Positions 1-7,531 of a DNA stretch of 11,116 nucleotides are shown here, piece by piece. The stretch is from contig JAGGTS010000050.1 of NCBI GenBank assembly GCA_021163625.1, positions 1 through 11,116 on the forward strand. The letters are read 5' to 3'. Position numbers and translations under genes: made by a program. This DNA is from a bacterium (lineage in GTDB: Bacteria; Patescibacteriota; Minisyncoccia; Minisyncoccales; CG1-02-41-26). Below the pieces are notes generated by a model. That model ran no database searches and was not told the DNA's origin. It saw nothing but the letters and a program-made list of their open reading frames with translations. Each line of letters starts with the position of its first letter. Position 1 is the first letter of the stretch.

Positions 1-204
1 AGCACTTCAGTCAAGTGGGCAATATGGATATTTTTTATTTTGGCAATCTTGAACCAACTTGGAGTGGGTAGAAGCATTATTGAGATATTGATTTGGGGAT
101 TTGTTGCTTTGATAGTTTTAAGTTTATCTATCTCTATTGGCCTTGGCGCCAAAGATTTTGTCCATGATTTTTTAGATGATGTGCGCAAGAAATACAGACA
201 ATAA
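1..204 (+). CDS. C-terminal end of a membrane protein, conserved-TM-helix / mechanosensitive-channel-like (5' truncated)
   Basis: Frame 1 is open from the window edge to a TAA at 202-204, giving 67 residues; the start lies outside the window. Two hydrophobic stretches are visible: WAIWIFFILAILNQLGV near the left edge, then ILIWGFVALIVLSLSISIGL. A glycine turn with GLGAKDFVHD follows, then a charged amphipathic tail, LDDVRKKYRQ. A final membrane helix followed by a 'GLGxKDxxxDxxxxxRKK' tail resembles the conserved-TM-helix (CmpX/MscS-related) membrane proteins common in CPR genomes. In that group the repeats form membrane segments, sometimes ahead of an MscS domain. No MscS beta domain is visible here, so channel activity is not shown. 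The rRNA operon follows on the same strand after a terminator hairpin, so the two are probably separate transcription units. Family assignment is moderate because only the C-terminus is available. Confidence 0.6.
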   Translation, partial: STSVKWAIWIFFILAILNQLGVGRSIIEILIWGFVALIVLSLSISIGLGAKDFVHDFLDDVRKKYRQ

Positions 205-329
205 GACTGGATGGACATTAGGAGGTATTGACAAAGCTTTTTGTTTTGTTAAAATTGAGCTGGACAATATGATGGCATTATTGATATTAAACAAAGGAAG
301 CAGTTAGCAGATGATTGTTTTTGATACTT
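205..329 (+). other. Intergenic leader with no convincing gene; weak promoter-like and attenuator-like elements
   Basis: No tRNA cloverleaf or credible coding region is seen between the membrane-protein stop and the hairpin at 330. A good Shine-Dalgarno-like GGAGGT (221-226) is not followed by a sensible ORF. A promoter-like pair, TGGACA (261-266) and TATTAA (285-290) with an 18-nt spacer, could fire toward the rRNA. The octamer GGAAGCAG at 296-303 repeats the 3' arm of the hairpin at 330-357 and is complementary to its 5' arm. A 12-codon ORF (269-307) overlaps that octamer. None of these is strong alone. Confidence 0.3.
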
Positions 330-361
330 AAAGCTGCTTCCTTTTGGAAGCAGCTTTTATT
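330..361 (+). terminator. Rho-independent-type terminator hairpin ahead of the rRNA genes
   Basis: A perfect 12-bp stem (330-341 with 346-357) closes a TTTT loop, and a T-rich tail follows. It probably ends transcription from the upstream membrane-protein gene. Its 5' arm can also pair with the upstream octamer GGAAGCAG (296-303), so an attenuator role for a transcript starting upstream is possible. Confidence 0.75.
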
Positions 362-445
362 TCTAAATGTGTAGCTATCAAGAGGTTGAGTTTATGGCGG
401 GAATGATGGAAAATTTATTACAGCTCTTTACAATAAAATATGGAA

Positions 446-488
446 TTATAATCAATGGTGATTGCTGGTTAAAATTTGAAAAAGAGAA
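446..488 (+). other. 5' half of the 23S rRNA precursor processing stem
   Basis: This segment is complementary to 3790-3834. Positions 476-488 pair perfectly with 3790-3802 over 13 bp. After a small internal loop (475 against 3803-3805), 446-474 pair with 3806-3834 using only Watson-Crick pairs plus two G-U wobbles. The inner part corresponds to helix 1 of 23S rRNA. The outer part is the classic long stem cleaved by RNase III in bacterial pre-rRNA. It defines the gene ends and shows that the transcript must begin upstream of 446. Confidence 0.85.
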
Positions 489-763
489 ACTTAAGGGCAG
501 ATGGAGGATGCCTCGGGAGCGGAAGGCGACGAAGGACGTGGCGTGGCTGCGATAAGCCTCGGGGAGGTGCTTAGCAACCTTTGATCCGGGGATTTCCGAA
601 TGGGGAAACCCGACTGCGTGAAACGCAGTCGCCCTGTCGAATGACAGGGTGCGAACCTGGGGAAGTGAAACATCTCAGTACCCAGAGGAAAAGAAAAAAA
701 GCCTATTTATATAGGCGCTATTCCCTTAGTAGCGGCGAGCGAAAAGGGAGGAGCCCAAACTCA

Positions 764-939
764 CCTTGTGCTTCGCACAAGGAAATTCTAAGCACTAAAT
801 CCTAAACTCTAAACAAATTCCAAATCTTAAATTCCAAATTCCAAACAAAAATTGGTTTAGAATTTAGGAAATTGGAATTTAGAAATTCGCTTAGGATTTA
901 GAATTTCGAATTTAGGATTTTCTCGTACGGAGCACGAGG
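764..939 (+). repeat. IVS-like palindromic insertion, copy 1, in 23S domain I
   Basis: This 176-nt AT-rich insertion has no ORF and sits where other bacteria have a short hairpin between 'GCCCAAAC' (753-760) and 'GGGGGTTGTA' (942-951). It begins with a perfect 8-bp hairpin with a TTC loop (764-771/775-782) and ends with a hairpin with a GGA loop (921-928/932-939, 7 of 8 positions paired counting one G-U). Between them lies a long imperfect palindrome, for example CTAAACTCTAAAC against GTTTAGAATTTAG. Positions 783-825 match 1973-2015 of copy 2 at 39/43, and 908-925 match 2050-2067 at 17/18. The outer arms of the two hairpins can pair with each other, so the whole unit could also fold as one long helix or be cut out. 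Confidence 0.85.
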
Positions 940-1226
940 CTGGGGGTTGTAAGAAAATAGCGTCAGGAGTAATGAGCAGCTAGATTTATTTAGGTGCTCA
1001 TTGCTTGCTGAGGGAGAAATTAAGCAAAGATTGGTTAGGGGAAATTCCCTGGAAAGGGATACCAAAGAGGGTGACAGTCCCGTACTCGAAAATCTCTTTG
1101 CGCTCCTTGCTATTTCCCGTGTTTAGCGGGATTCCGCATATTGCGGAATTTCTTGAGTATCTCGAGGAAAGAAAGCCTCGAGAGAAGCATCCTGGACTAT
1201 CAGGAAAGGCTAAATACTATCCGCTC

Positions 1227-1265
<39 letters not shown>

Positions 1266-1953
1266 CAGCCCGGTGAGGGCGGTGAAATAGAACCTGAAAC
1301 CATCTGCTTACAAAGAGTCAGAGTCCCGCTTTTAGCGGGATGATGGCGTGCTTTTTGTAGAACGAGCCAACGAGTTTATCCTTTTCCATTGCTTAAGGGA
1401 CTCTGTTCCGTAAGCGAAGGGAAACCGAGGGTTAAAAGCCCGTTGAGGGAAAGGATAAGACCCGAAGCCAAGCGAGCTTGCCATGGCCAGGGTGAATGCC
1501 GGAGAAATCCGGCAGGAGGCCCGAACCCGTGAGCCGTTCAATACTCTGGGATGAGCTGTGGTAAGGAGTGAAAAGCTAATCGAGCTTGGTAATAGCTGGT
1601 TCTCCCCGAAATAGCTTTAGGGCTAGCCTCTCGTGATGATATTTTGGAGGTAGAGCACTGGAAAGGATACCTTGGTTTTTACCGGGTATTCTTACCAAAC
1701 TCCGAATGCTGAAATATTTAACGAGGGAGTCAGACTATGGGAGCTAAGTTCCTTAGTCGAAAGGGAAACAGCCCAGACCACCATCTAAGGTCCCTAAATT
1801 TAAGCTAAGTGTGATAAGGAAGTGGATTTTCTTTGATAGTTAGAAGGTTCGCTTAGAAGCAGCTATCCTTTAAAAAGTGCGTAACAGCTTACTTCCTAAG
1901 AAAATCTGCGCCGAAGATTTAGGGGGCTAAAGCTTAATACCGAAGATGTGGGG

Positions 1954-2081
1954 CCTTGTCCTTCGGACAAGGAAATTCTAAGCACGAAATTCTAAATTCT
2001 AAACAAATTTCAAATTTAAAACATATTGTTTAGGATTTAGATATTAGAAGAATTTAGGATTTCCTCGCCCGGAGGGCGAGG
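1954..2081 (+). repeat. IVS-like palindromic insertion, copy 2, at 23S helix 45
   Basis: This 128-nt relative of the insertion at 764-939 has the same architecture. A perfect 8-bp hairpin with a TTC loop (1954-1961/1965-1972) is followed by an AT-rich palindrome without an ORF, then a perfect 8-bp hairpin with a GGA loop (2063-2070/2074-2081). It lies between 'ACCGAAGATGTGG' (1939-1951) and 'TTGGTAGGGGAGCG' (2082-2095). This is the tip of helix 45 (E. coli about 1164-1185), a well-known site of intervening sequences in Salmonella and other bacteria. In those organisms the insert is removed by RNase III, leaving fragmented 23S rRNA. Whether removal happens here is inference. Confidence 0.87.
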
Positions 2082-3307
2082 TTGGTAGGGGAGCGTCCTT
2101 TATCCGCTGAAGTTCTGCTGCAAGGCAGGGTGGAGGATAAAGGAGTGAGAATGTTGGCATGAGTAACCGCAATCACGATGAAAGTTCGTGACACCGTAAG
2201 CCTAAGGTTTCCTTGGCAATGACAATCAGCCAAGGGTTAGGCGGGCCTAACCCTCTCCCAGAAATGGAAGGGGGGATGGACAGCCGGTTAATATTCCGGC
2301 CCTTCAATATCCTTTCAAAGGGTGACGCAGTTTAGGAGTTTGAGCGGGTTATTGGATTCTCGTTCTTTGTTCTAGGCCTTTTTAAAGGCCAGGGACAGAG
2401 AGGAAGCCTTGTTAAGGCAAGGTGAACTCAAGCAAATAAGCTGCCTAGAAAAGCCTGTAGAGCTAAGGGTATTGAATCCGTACCGAAAACCGACACAGGT
2501 AGGCGGGCGTAAGTGTGCCAAGGTGAACGGGTGAAACTTGGTTAAGGAACTCGGCAAAAAAGCGGTTGTAACTTCGGGATAAAGCCTCCCCGCTTTTAGC
2601 GGGGCGCAGCGAAAGTACCCCTGGCGACTGTTTATCAAAAACACAGGTCCCTGCTCAACTGGAAACAGGAAGTATAGGGGCTGAGGCCTGACCAGTGCCA
2701 GAGTGTTAAGACTGCCGGTTTCTCGCTTTTAGCAGAGGAGCTGAGCGGTTTAAGCCTCTGGTGAACGTCGGCGGTAACTCTGACCGTCCAAAGGTAGCGT
2801 AATCCCTTGCCGGGTAAGTTCCGGCCTGCATGAAAGGCTTAACGACTGGGGGACTGTCTCAACCAAGTGCCCGGTGAAAATGCAATTCCCGTGAAGATGC
2901 GGGATACCTGCGGCTAGACGGAAAGACCCCGGGAGCTTTACTGTTACCAGATATTGGGTTTTGGTCTTGGATGCGTAGCGTAGGTGGGAGACTATGAATT
3001 CCGACTTTCGGGTCGGAAGGAGTCGCCAATGAAACACCACCCTTCCAAGGTCTTTGCTCTAATCCCGTTTTTAACGGGAGACAGTGTTTGGGAGACAGTT
3101 TAAGTGGGGCGCTTTTCTCCTAAAGAGTAACGGAGAAGTTTAAAGGTTGGCTATCCCACGATGGAAACGCGGGAGATAGGGCAAAGCCACAAGCCAGCTT
3201 TACTGCGAGACGGACATGTCGAGCAGTTGGGAAACCAGAACTTAGTGAACCGACCCTATTGGATGACCTTTTGGTTGTCCTAAATTCATAGAAATGGGGG
3301 AGATAAT

Positions 3308-3338
<31 letters not shown>

Positions 3339-3374
3339 GGTAGGGCCCGAGAGTCCATATCGACGGCCCTGTTC

Positions 3375-3448
<74 letters not shown>

Positions 3449-3789
3449 TGGTACGCGAGCTGGGTTCAGTACGTCGCGAGACAGTACGGCCCCTATCTAC
3501 CGCAGGCGTCGAGTCTTGAGAGGAGTTCGAGGTAGTACGAGAGGACCCCTCGGAGTTGACCTCTGGTGTACCAGTTGTCGTGCCAACGGCATTGCTGGGT
3601 AGCTAAGTCGATTCGGGATAAGCGCTGAAAGCATATAAGCGCGAAGCCCACCTCAAGATTAGGACTCATAGATTCCTTAAAGATGATGAGGTTGCCTTTT
3701 GGCAAGCCCTAACCCGAAAGGGAGCGGGCTGATAGGCTCTAGGTGTAAGGGCGGCAACGTCTTTAGCCGAGGAGTACTAATAAATCATC

Positions 3790-3834
3790 TTCTCTTTTTC
3801 AATCTTTTTAACCAGCAATCATCGTTGATTATAA
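3790..3834 (+). other. 3' half of the 23S rRNA precursor processing stem
   Basis: This is the partner of 446-488. The inner 13 bp (3790-3802) form helix 1 of mature 23S rRNA. The outer 3806-3834 extends the duplex into the spacer before 5S. The stem is almost continuous, with one small internal loop, as expected for an RNase III substrate. Confidence 0.85.
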
Positions 3835-3865
3835 GCATAGTTTTAGTTTTTAGTTTTTGCCATTT

Positions 3866-3977
3866 TGTGGCGGCTATACTGAAGTTGTTCCACCTGATCC
3901 CATTCCGAACTCAGAAGTGAAATACTTCAAGGCCGATGATACTCGGTTTTTCCGGGGAAAGTAGGTAGCCGCCACAA
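3866..3977 (+). rRNA. rrf: 5S ribosomal RNA
   Basis: The conserved 5S core is present: CCACCTGATCCCATTCCGAA (3890-3909), CTCAGAAGTGAAA (3910-3922), GGCCGATGATA (3931-3941) and the closing 'AGTAGG..GCCGCCA'. Helix I is formed by GTGGCGGCTA with TAGCCGCCAC. The complementarity continues outward to a perfect 18-bp stem (3859-3876 with 3966-3983), so the exact mature ends are uncertain by a few bases and the extension is probably trimmed. The gene starts about 60 nt after 23S on the same strand, has no promoter of its own that I can see, and is followed directly by a terminator. A 23S-5S transcript is therefore expected. The length, about 112 nt, is slightly short for a bacterial 5S. Confidence 0.95.
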
Positions 3978-3988
3978 AATGGCAAAAT

Positions 3989-4023
3989 AAAAAAAGCAGC
4001 TATAATTTATAGCTGCTTTTTTA
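3989..4023 (+). terminator. Rho-independent terminator of the 23S-5S unit
   Basis: An 11-bp perfect inverted repeat (3995-4005 with 4007-4017; the real loop is a few bases larger) is preceded by a run of A and followed by TTTTTT. It is symmetrical (A run and T run) and might work in both directions, but the adjacent genes both run on the + strand. Confidence 0.9.
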
Positions 4024-4044
4024 AAAGAGAACCTATAAATCGTT

Positions 4045-4072
4045 TTGATTAGCCGCTTTTTTTGTTTATAAT
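4045..4072 (+). promoter_or_regulatory. Promoter of the mreC-mreD-PBP2 operon, probable leaderless start
   Basis: A -35 element TTGATT (4045-4050) is followed after 16 nt by a perfect -10 element TATAAT (4067-4072). Transcription should start about 7 nt downstream, at or next to the A of the mreC ATG at 4079, which would leave no room for a ribosome-binding site. None is visible before mreC: the interval is A-rich only. The promoter lies just after the 5S terminator, so the operon is insulated from rRNA transcription. Confidence 0.7.
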
Positions 4073-4078
4073 AAAAAA

Positions 4079-4891
4079 ATGATAATGAATACAAAAAGAA
4101 ATATAAAAATAATTTTGTTAATATGCATATTAGCCGTTTTTATTGTTTTGACAGATGTTTTTTTTATAAAACCAATAAAAAATAGTTTTTATTTAATATC
4201 TTCTCCTATTGAAAGGTTTCTTTCAAAGGCAGGTAACAATGTCTGCAAGTATTTTACTTTTTTATTTAAGGCGACAGAATTGGAAAGGGAAAATGAACGG
4301 CTTTATCAAGAAAATCTTTCTTTGATAAGCCAAAACATTAAACTCCAATCTTTAATTAAAGAAAATGAGGCTTTAAGGAAGGCGTTAAATATTGGAATGG
4401 CAAAGAAATTTGATTTTGCGTTTGCAAGGCAGGTCTCAAGAGAGGTAGACAGGGATGTTATTTTAATTTCAGCAGGCAAAAAAGATGGCGTTTCTGCGAT
4501 GATGCCGGTAATCACTCCTCAAATGGTTTTAGTCGGCAAGGTGGAAGAAAGTTTTTACAATTTTTCAAAAGTAGCTCTTATTTCGGATAAGAAAAATGTT
4601 TTTGACATAACTATAAAATCAAAAAATGACATTTTGGGCGTGGCGAAAGGCAGTGGCGGCTCAGGGCTTAGTTTTGATTTAGTGCCAAAATCAGCCAATA
4701 TTGAAAAAGGAGACATTGTCCTTACCACTAATTTAGACAATAACTTTCCCGCTGGACTTTTGGTTGGAGAGATTAAAAAAATTGATAAAAGCGACGTAAA
4801 GCCATTTTTAAAAGGGACAATAAATCCATATTTTGAAAAGCAGGGAACTGATATTTTATTTGTTATTAAAAATTTTTTAAAAAAGAAATAA
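4079..4891 (+). CDS. mreC: Rod-shape-determining protein MreC
   Basis: MreC is a membrane-anchored scaffold of the elongasome that links cytoplasmic MreB filaments to the cell-wall enzymes PBP2 and RodA. The 270-residue product has the expected order: a short basic N-terminus, one membrane helix (about residues 9-30), a coiled coil (about 64-104, rich in ELEREN/KENEALR repeats), then the periplasmic beta domains. Family-typical segments are KKDGVSAMMPVITPQMVLVG (134-153), GLSFDLVP (196-203), IEKGDIVLTT (208-217) and FPAGLLVGEI (223-232). Length is normal for the family. ATG 4079 is preferred because the promoter at 4045-4072 places transcription initiation right there; the ATG two codons downstream (4085) is an alternative. 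mreD starts 35 nt after the stop. No mreB is in the window; it would have to be encoded elsewhere. The last ten residues are basic, a common end for this AT-rich genome. Confidence 0.93.
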   Translation: MIMNTKRNIKIILLICILAVFIVLTDVFFIKPIKNSFYLISSPIERFLSKAGNNVCKYFTFLFKATELERENERLYQENLSLISQNIKLQSLIKENEALRKALNIGMAKKFDFAFARQVSREVDRDVILISAGKKDGVSAMMPVITPQMVLVGKVEESFYNFSKVALISDKKNVFDITIKSKNDILGVAKGSGGSGLSFDLVPKSANIEKGDIVLTTNLDNNFPAGLLVGEIKKIDKSDVKPFLKGTINPYFEKQGTDILFVIKNFLKKK

Positions 4892-4926
4892 ATTATTAAG
4901 AATAAAAATTTTTGCGAAAGCAAAGT

Positions 4927-5457
4927 ATGAACAAATATATTCCAATTGCCTTGATTAGCTCTTATTTTTTAGTCATTTTTGAGGAGACTTTTTTTTCATA
5001 TTTTAGGTTTTTTGGCACATGCTTAAATCTTATTTTAATTTTTATTTCTTTAGCAATATTTTTTGAAGACGAAAGAAATAAGATTGGCATTACAACTGCG
5101 TTAATATCCGGGATTATCTTGGACATTTTTTCAAGTCCTTATATTGGATTTTTTACTGCGATTTTTATTATCTTATATTTTTTAATTAAAAAGATAACTT
5201 CATTTTTAAAAAAATCAGACATTTTTTCTTTCTCTTTATTTTTTACTTTCTTTTTCTTTATTTACAAATTTTTATTTTTATTATTCAAGATAGCGTTTAA
5301 CAATTTTTTATTCCAGGAAAGATTTTTTGCTCCTTTAAGCTTTAATTTGAATATTGTCTTTGCCCAATTTTTATATAACTTTATATTTGCTGTCTTTTTA
5401 TTCTTTTTAATAACAATGTTTAGCCTTCCTAAAAAGACATGGCATTTCATTTCTTAA
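4927..5457 (+). CDS. mreD: Rod-shape-determining protein MreD
   Basis: MreD is a small integral membrane protein that works with MreC and PBP2 in elongation-mode peptidoglycan synthesis. The 176-residue product is extremely hydrophobic and Phe/Ile-rich, with about five or six membrane helices. The family-typical segment 'G.ISGIILDIFSSPYIGFF' begins near residue 55; the conserved pattern is a Gly, Asp and Pro in a short loop between helices. I chose ATG 4927. A TTG at 4912 would add five residues, MRKQS, but has no better ribosome-binding site. Sequence similarity in this family is weak, so position between mreC and a PBP2 gene is an important part of the call. The 3' end overlaps the PBP2 start by 19 nt, pointing to translational coupling. 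Confidence 0.85.
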   Translation: MNKYIPIALISSYFLVIFEETFFSYFRFFGTCLNLILIFISLAIFFEDERNKIGITTALISGIILDIFSSPYIGFFTAIFIILYFLIKKITSFLKKSDIFSFSLFFTFFFFIYKFLFLLFKIAFNNFLFQERFFAPLSFNLNIVFAQFLYNFIFAVFLFFLITMFSLPKKTWHFIS

Positions 5458-7442
5458 ACAAAAAGAGAGTTAAAAATAAATGGGGAGAAACCGACCTTGA
5501 AGAGTTTTTTTTAGATAATTTTTTGAAGAAAGAAAAAAAAGGCGATGAAATCCTTTCAAGAAAGATAGAAATTCCATTAAATAAAACAAATTTTATTTCC
5601 GTTTTGGTTTTGGCATTGGTTGCTGTTGGTTTTCTTTGGTCTTATAGTTTTATACTTCAGGTAGGGCGCGGAGATTTATATACGGCAATGGCTCAAAGAA
5701 ACAAGTTTATAACTTTAGACATTGGCTCGGAAAGGGGAGTGATTTATGACAAGAATATGCAGCAGCTTGTTTCAAATCAAGTTGTTTTCCAATTATGGCT
5801 TGATAAGTCAAAGTTGCCTGAAGACAGCGAAAAAAGAGACAAATTAATTTCAAAAGCGGCAAGCGTTATTGGCGAGGATAAAAGCTTTTTGGATGGCCAG
5901 ATAAAAGAAAGCCGGGAGAATTTTTTTCCTTTAAAAGAAAATTTGTCTCACCAAGATTTAGTTTTATTTAAAGCAAGGGAAACTGAATTAAGGGGTTTTG
6001 AAATAAGGAAGATAATGGTAAGAGACTATTTAAATAAGGCATGCCTTAGTCATATTTTAGGTTATCTTGGAGAAATATCGTCAGATGAGTTAAAGTCTCT
6101 TAGCGGATACAAAATTGGTGATTATCTTGGGAGAAGCGGGCTTGAAAAAAGTTATGAGAATGTTCTGAAAGAGAAGAAGGGGGAAATTCAGGTTGAAAGG
6201 AACGCTAAAGGCAAAGAAATTTCGAGAAAGGTGCTTAAATATCCTGCCTCTGGCTATAGCTTAGTTTTAAATTTAGACCTGCCTTTCCAGGAAAAAATTG
6301 CAGAATCTCTGTCAAAAAGTTTGGATGAAAACAATGTTAGGGCGGGTGCAGTGGTTGCTATAGACCCTCAAAACGGGGGCATTTTAGCTTCTGTTTCAAA
6401 ACCTTGTTTTGACAACAATCTTTTTTCAAAAGGAATCAGCAAAGAAGAGCTTGACAAAATAAATAGCGATAAAAGCAAGCCGCAATTAAACAGGACTGTC
6501 TCGGGACTTTACCCGACTGGTTCAACAATAAAACCGTTAATAGGGCTTGCTGCTTTAGAAGAAGGCATAATTACTCAGGCGACAAAAATTTATTGTCCGC
6601 TTGAGCTTTGCGTGGAAAATAAATACACGAAAGAAAAAGAATGCTTTCCTGATTGGAGGTTCCATGGCTTGACAGACATAAAAAAGGCAATTGCCCAGTC
6701 TGTTAACCCATTTTTTTATATGATAGGCGGCGGATATATCCGGCCTAACTTTGCAGATAAACGTTTGCCTTCTCGTTTCAATGGGCTGGGGGTTGATAAA
6801 ATAAAAGAATACTTGTCATTATTTAATTTTGGCAAAGTAACGGGAATTGATTTGCCCGGCGAAAGCAAGGGCAGAGTTCCTGACCCAAGCTGGAAAAAGA
6901 GCTATTTTAAAAAACCTGTTTTACAAAAATGGTATTTAGCTGATACTTATAATCTCTCAATAGGGCAGGGATATTTTTTGGCTACCCCTCTTCAAGTTGC
7001 AGTTGCTTTTTCTGCGATAGCAAACGGCGGAACATTATATAAACCTGAGGTCGTTGCTAAAATTATTGACAGCAACCGGAAGCTGATTAAGGAAATTAAA
7101 CCTGTTGTCATAAGGGAAAATTTTGTTAGCAAAAAAAATATTGAAGTTATAAAGCAGGGGATGGAAGAAGCCGTTTCCTCGCCTGACGGTTCCGCGTTTT
7201 CTCTGAGCTCTTTGCCTGTTTGTGTCGCCGCTAAAACAGGAACAGCCCAAATTGCAACCGGCGCGGATGTTTATGACAACTGGATAGCGGCTTTTGCGCC
7301 TTGCAAAAACCCACAGATTGTTTTAGTTGTTGTTGTTGAAAATGTAAAACATACGAGAATCGTTGCTCAAAAAATAGCAAAAGAAGTTTTAGAATGGTAT
7401 TTTAGCAATGGCCTTAACAAGCCAGGAAATAAAAGCGAATAA
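5439..7442 (+). CDS. mrdA: Penicillin-binding protein 2 (class B transpeptidase, elongation-specific)
   Basis: PBP2 cross-links peptidoglycan peptides (D,D-transpeptidation) in the periplasm during cell elongation, together with RodA and MreC/D. The 667-residue product has a charged cytoplasmic tail (1-50), one membrane anchor (about 51-74), a PBP dimerisation domain (about 95-265, opening with the typical RGVIYDKN at 99-106), and a transpeptidase domain (about 300-650). All three catalytic motifs are present: STIK 362-365 with nucleophile Ser362, SVN 421-423, and KTG 599-601. GVDKIKEYLSLFNFG (451-465) and TPLQVAVAFSAIANGG (516-531) are also family-typical. The tail is longer than in E. coli PBP2 and no internal Met could shorten it before residue 84. 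Three cysteines (386, 391, 402) lie close together after the SxxK motif and might form a disulfide or metal site. The start overlaps mreD by 19 nt. A division-specific FtsI is less likely because of the mreCD context. Confidence 0.93.
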   Translation: MAFHFLNKKRVKNKWGETDLEEFFLDNFLKKEKKGDEILSRKIEIPLNKTNFISVLVLALVAVGFLWSYSFILQVGRGDLYTAMAQRNKFITLDIGSERGVIYDKNMQQLVSNQVVFQLWLDKSKLPEDSEKRDKLISKAASVIGEDKSFLDGQIKESRENFFPLKENLSHQDLVLFKARETELRGFEIRKIMVRDYLNKACLSHILGYLGEISSDELKSLSGYKIGDYLGRSGLEKSYENVLKEKKGEIQVERNAKGKEISRKVLKYPASGYSLVLNLDLPFQEKIAESLSKSLDENNVRAGAVVAIDPQNGGILASVSKPCFDNNLFSKGISKEELDKINSDKSKPQLNRTVSGLYPTGSTIKPLIGLAALEEGIITQATKIYCPLELCVENKYTKEKECFPDWRFHGLTDIKKAIAQSVNPFFYMIGGGYIRPNFADKRLPSRFNGLGVDKIKEYLSLFNFGKVTGIDLPGESKGRVPDPSWKKSYFKKPVLQKWYLADTYNLSIGQGYFLATPLQVAVAFSAIANGGTLYKPEVVAKIIDSNRKLIKEIKPVVIRENFVSKKNIEVIKQGMEEAVSSPDGSAFSLSSLPVCVAAKTGTAQIATGADVYDNWIAAFAPCKNPQIVLVVVVENVKHTRIVAQKIAKEVLEWYFSNGLNKPGNKSE

Positions 7443-7447
7443 TAAAT

Positions 7448-7476
7448 TTGAAAATTAAAGCAGATAGTAATATAAT
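7448..7476 (+). promoter_or_regulatory. Promoter of lysS
   Basis: TTGAAA (7448-7453) and a perfect TATAAT (7471-7476) are separated by exactly 17 nt, a near-consensus sigma-70-type promoter starting six bases after the PBP2 stop. Initiation would be near 7483, giving a 5' untranslated region of about 50 nt. No strong Shine-Dalgarno sequence is seen just before the lysS ATG. I see no terminator hairpin between the PBP2 stop and the promoter. Confidence 0.8.
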
Positions 7477-7531
7477 ATTAGTACAATAAATCACTGCCTG
7501 TTTAAATTTTTTAGATTGAAACAAACATTAT

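Noticed and set aside
269..307. Leader peptide gene of 12 codons
   Set aside because: No ribosome-binding site and no amino-acid biosynthetic gene downstream; kept only as a minor note in the attenuator finding.
427..452. TATAAT at 447-452 with TTTACA at 427-432 as the rRNA promoter
   Set aside because: The spacer is only 14 nt and the -10 lies inside the 5' half of the processing stem, so transcription from it would remove that half; the stem complementarity explains the sequence better.
4306..5450. Minus-strand open frames opposite mreC and mreD
   Set aside because: They mirror well-recognised + strand genes in AT-rich DNA and have no family resemblance or start signals.
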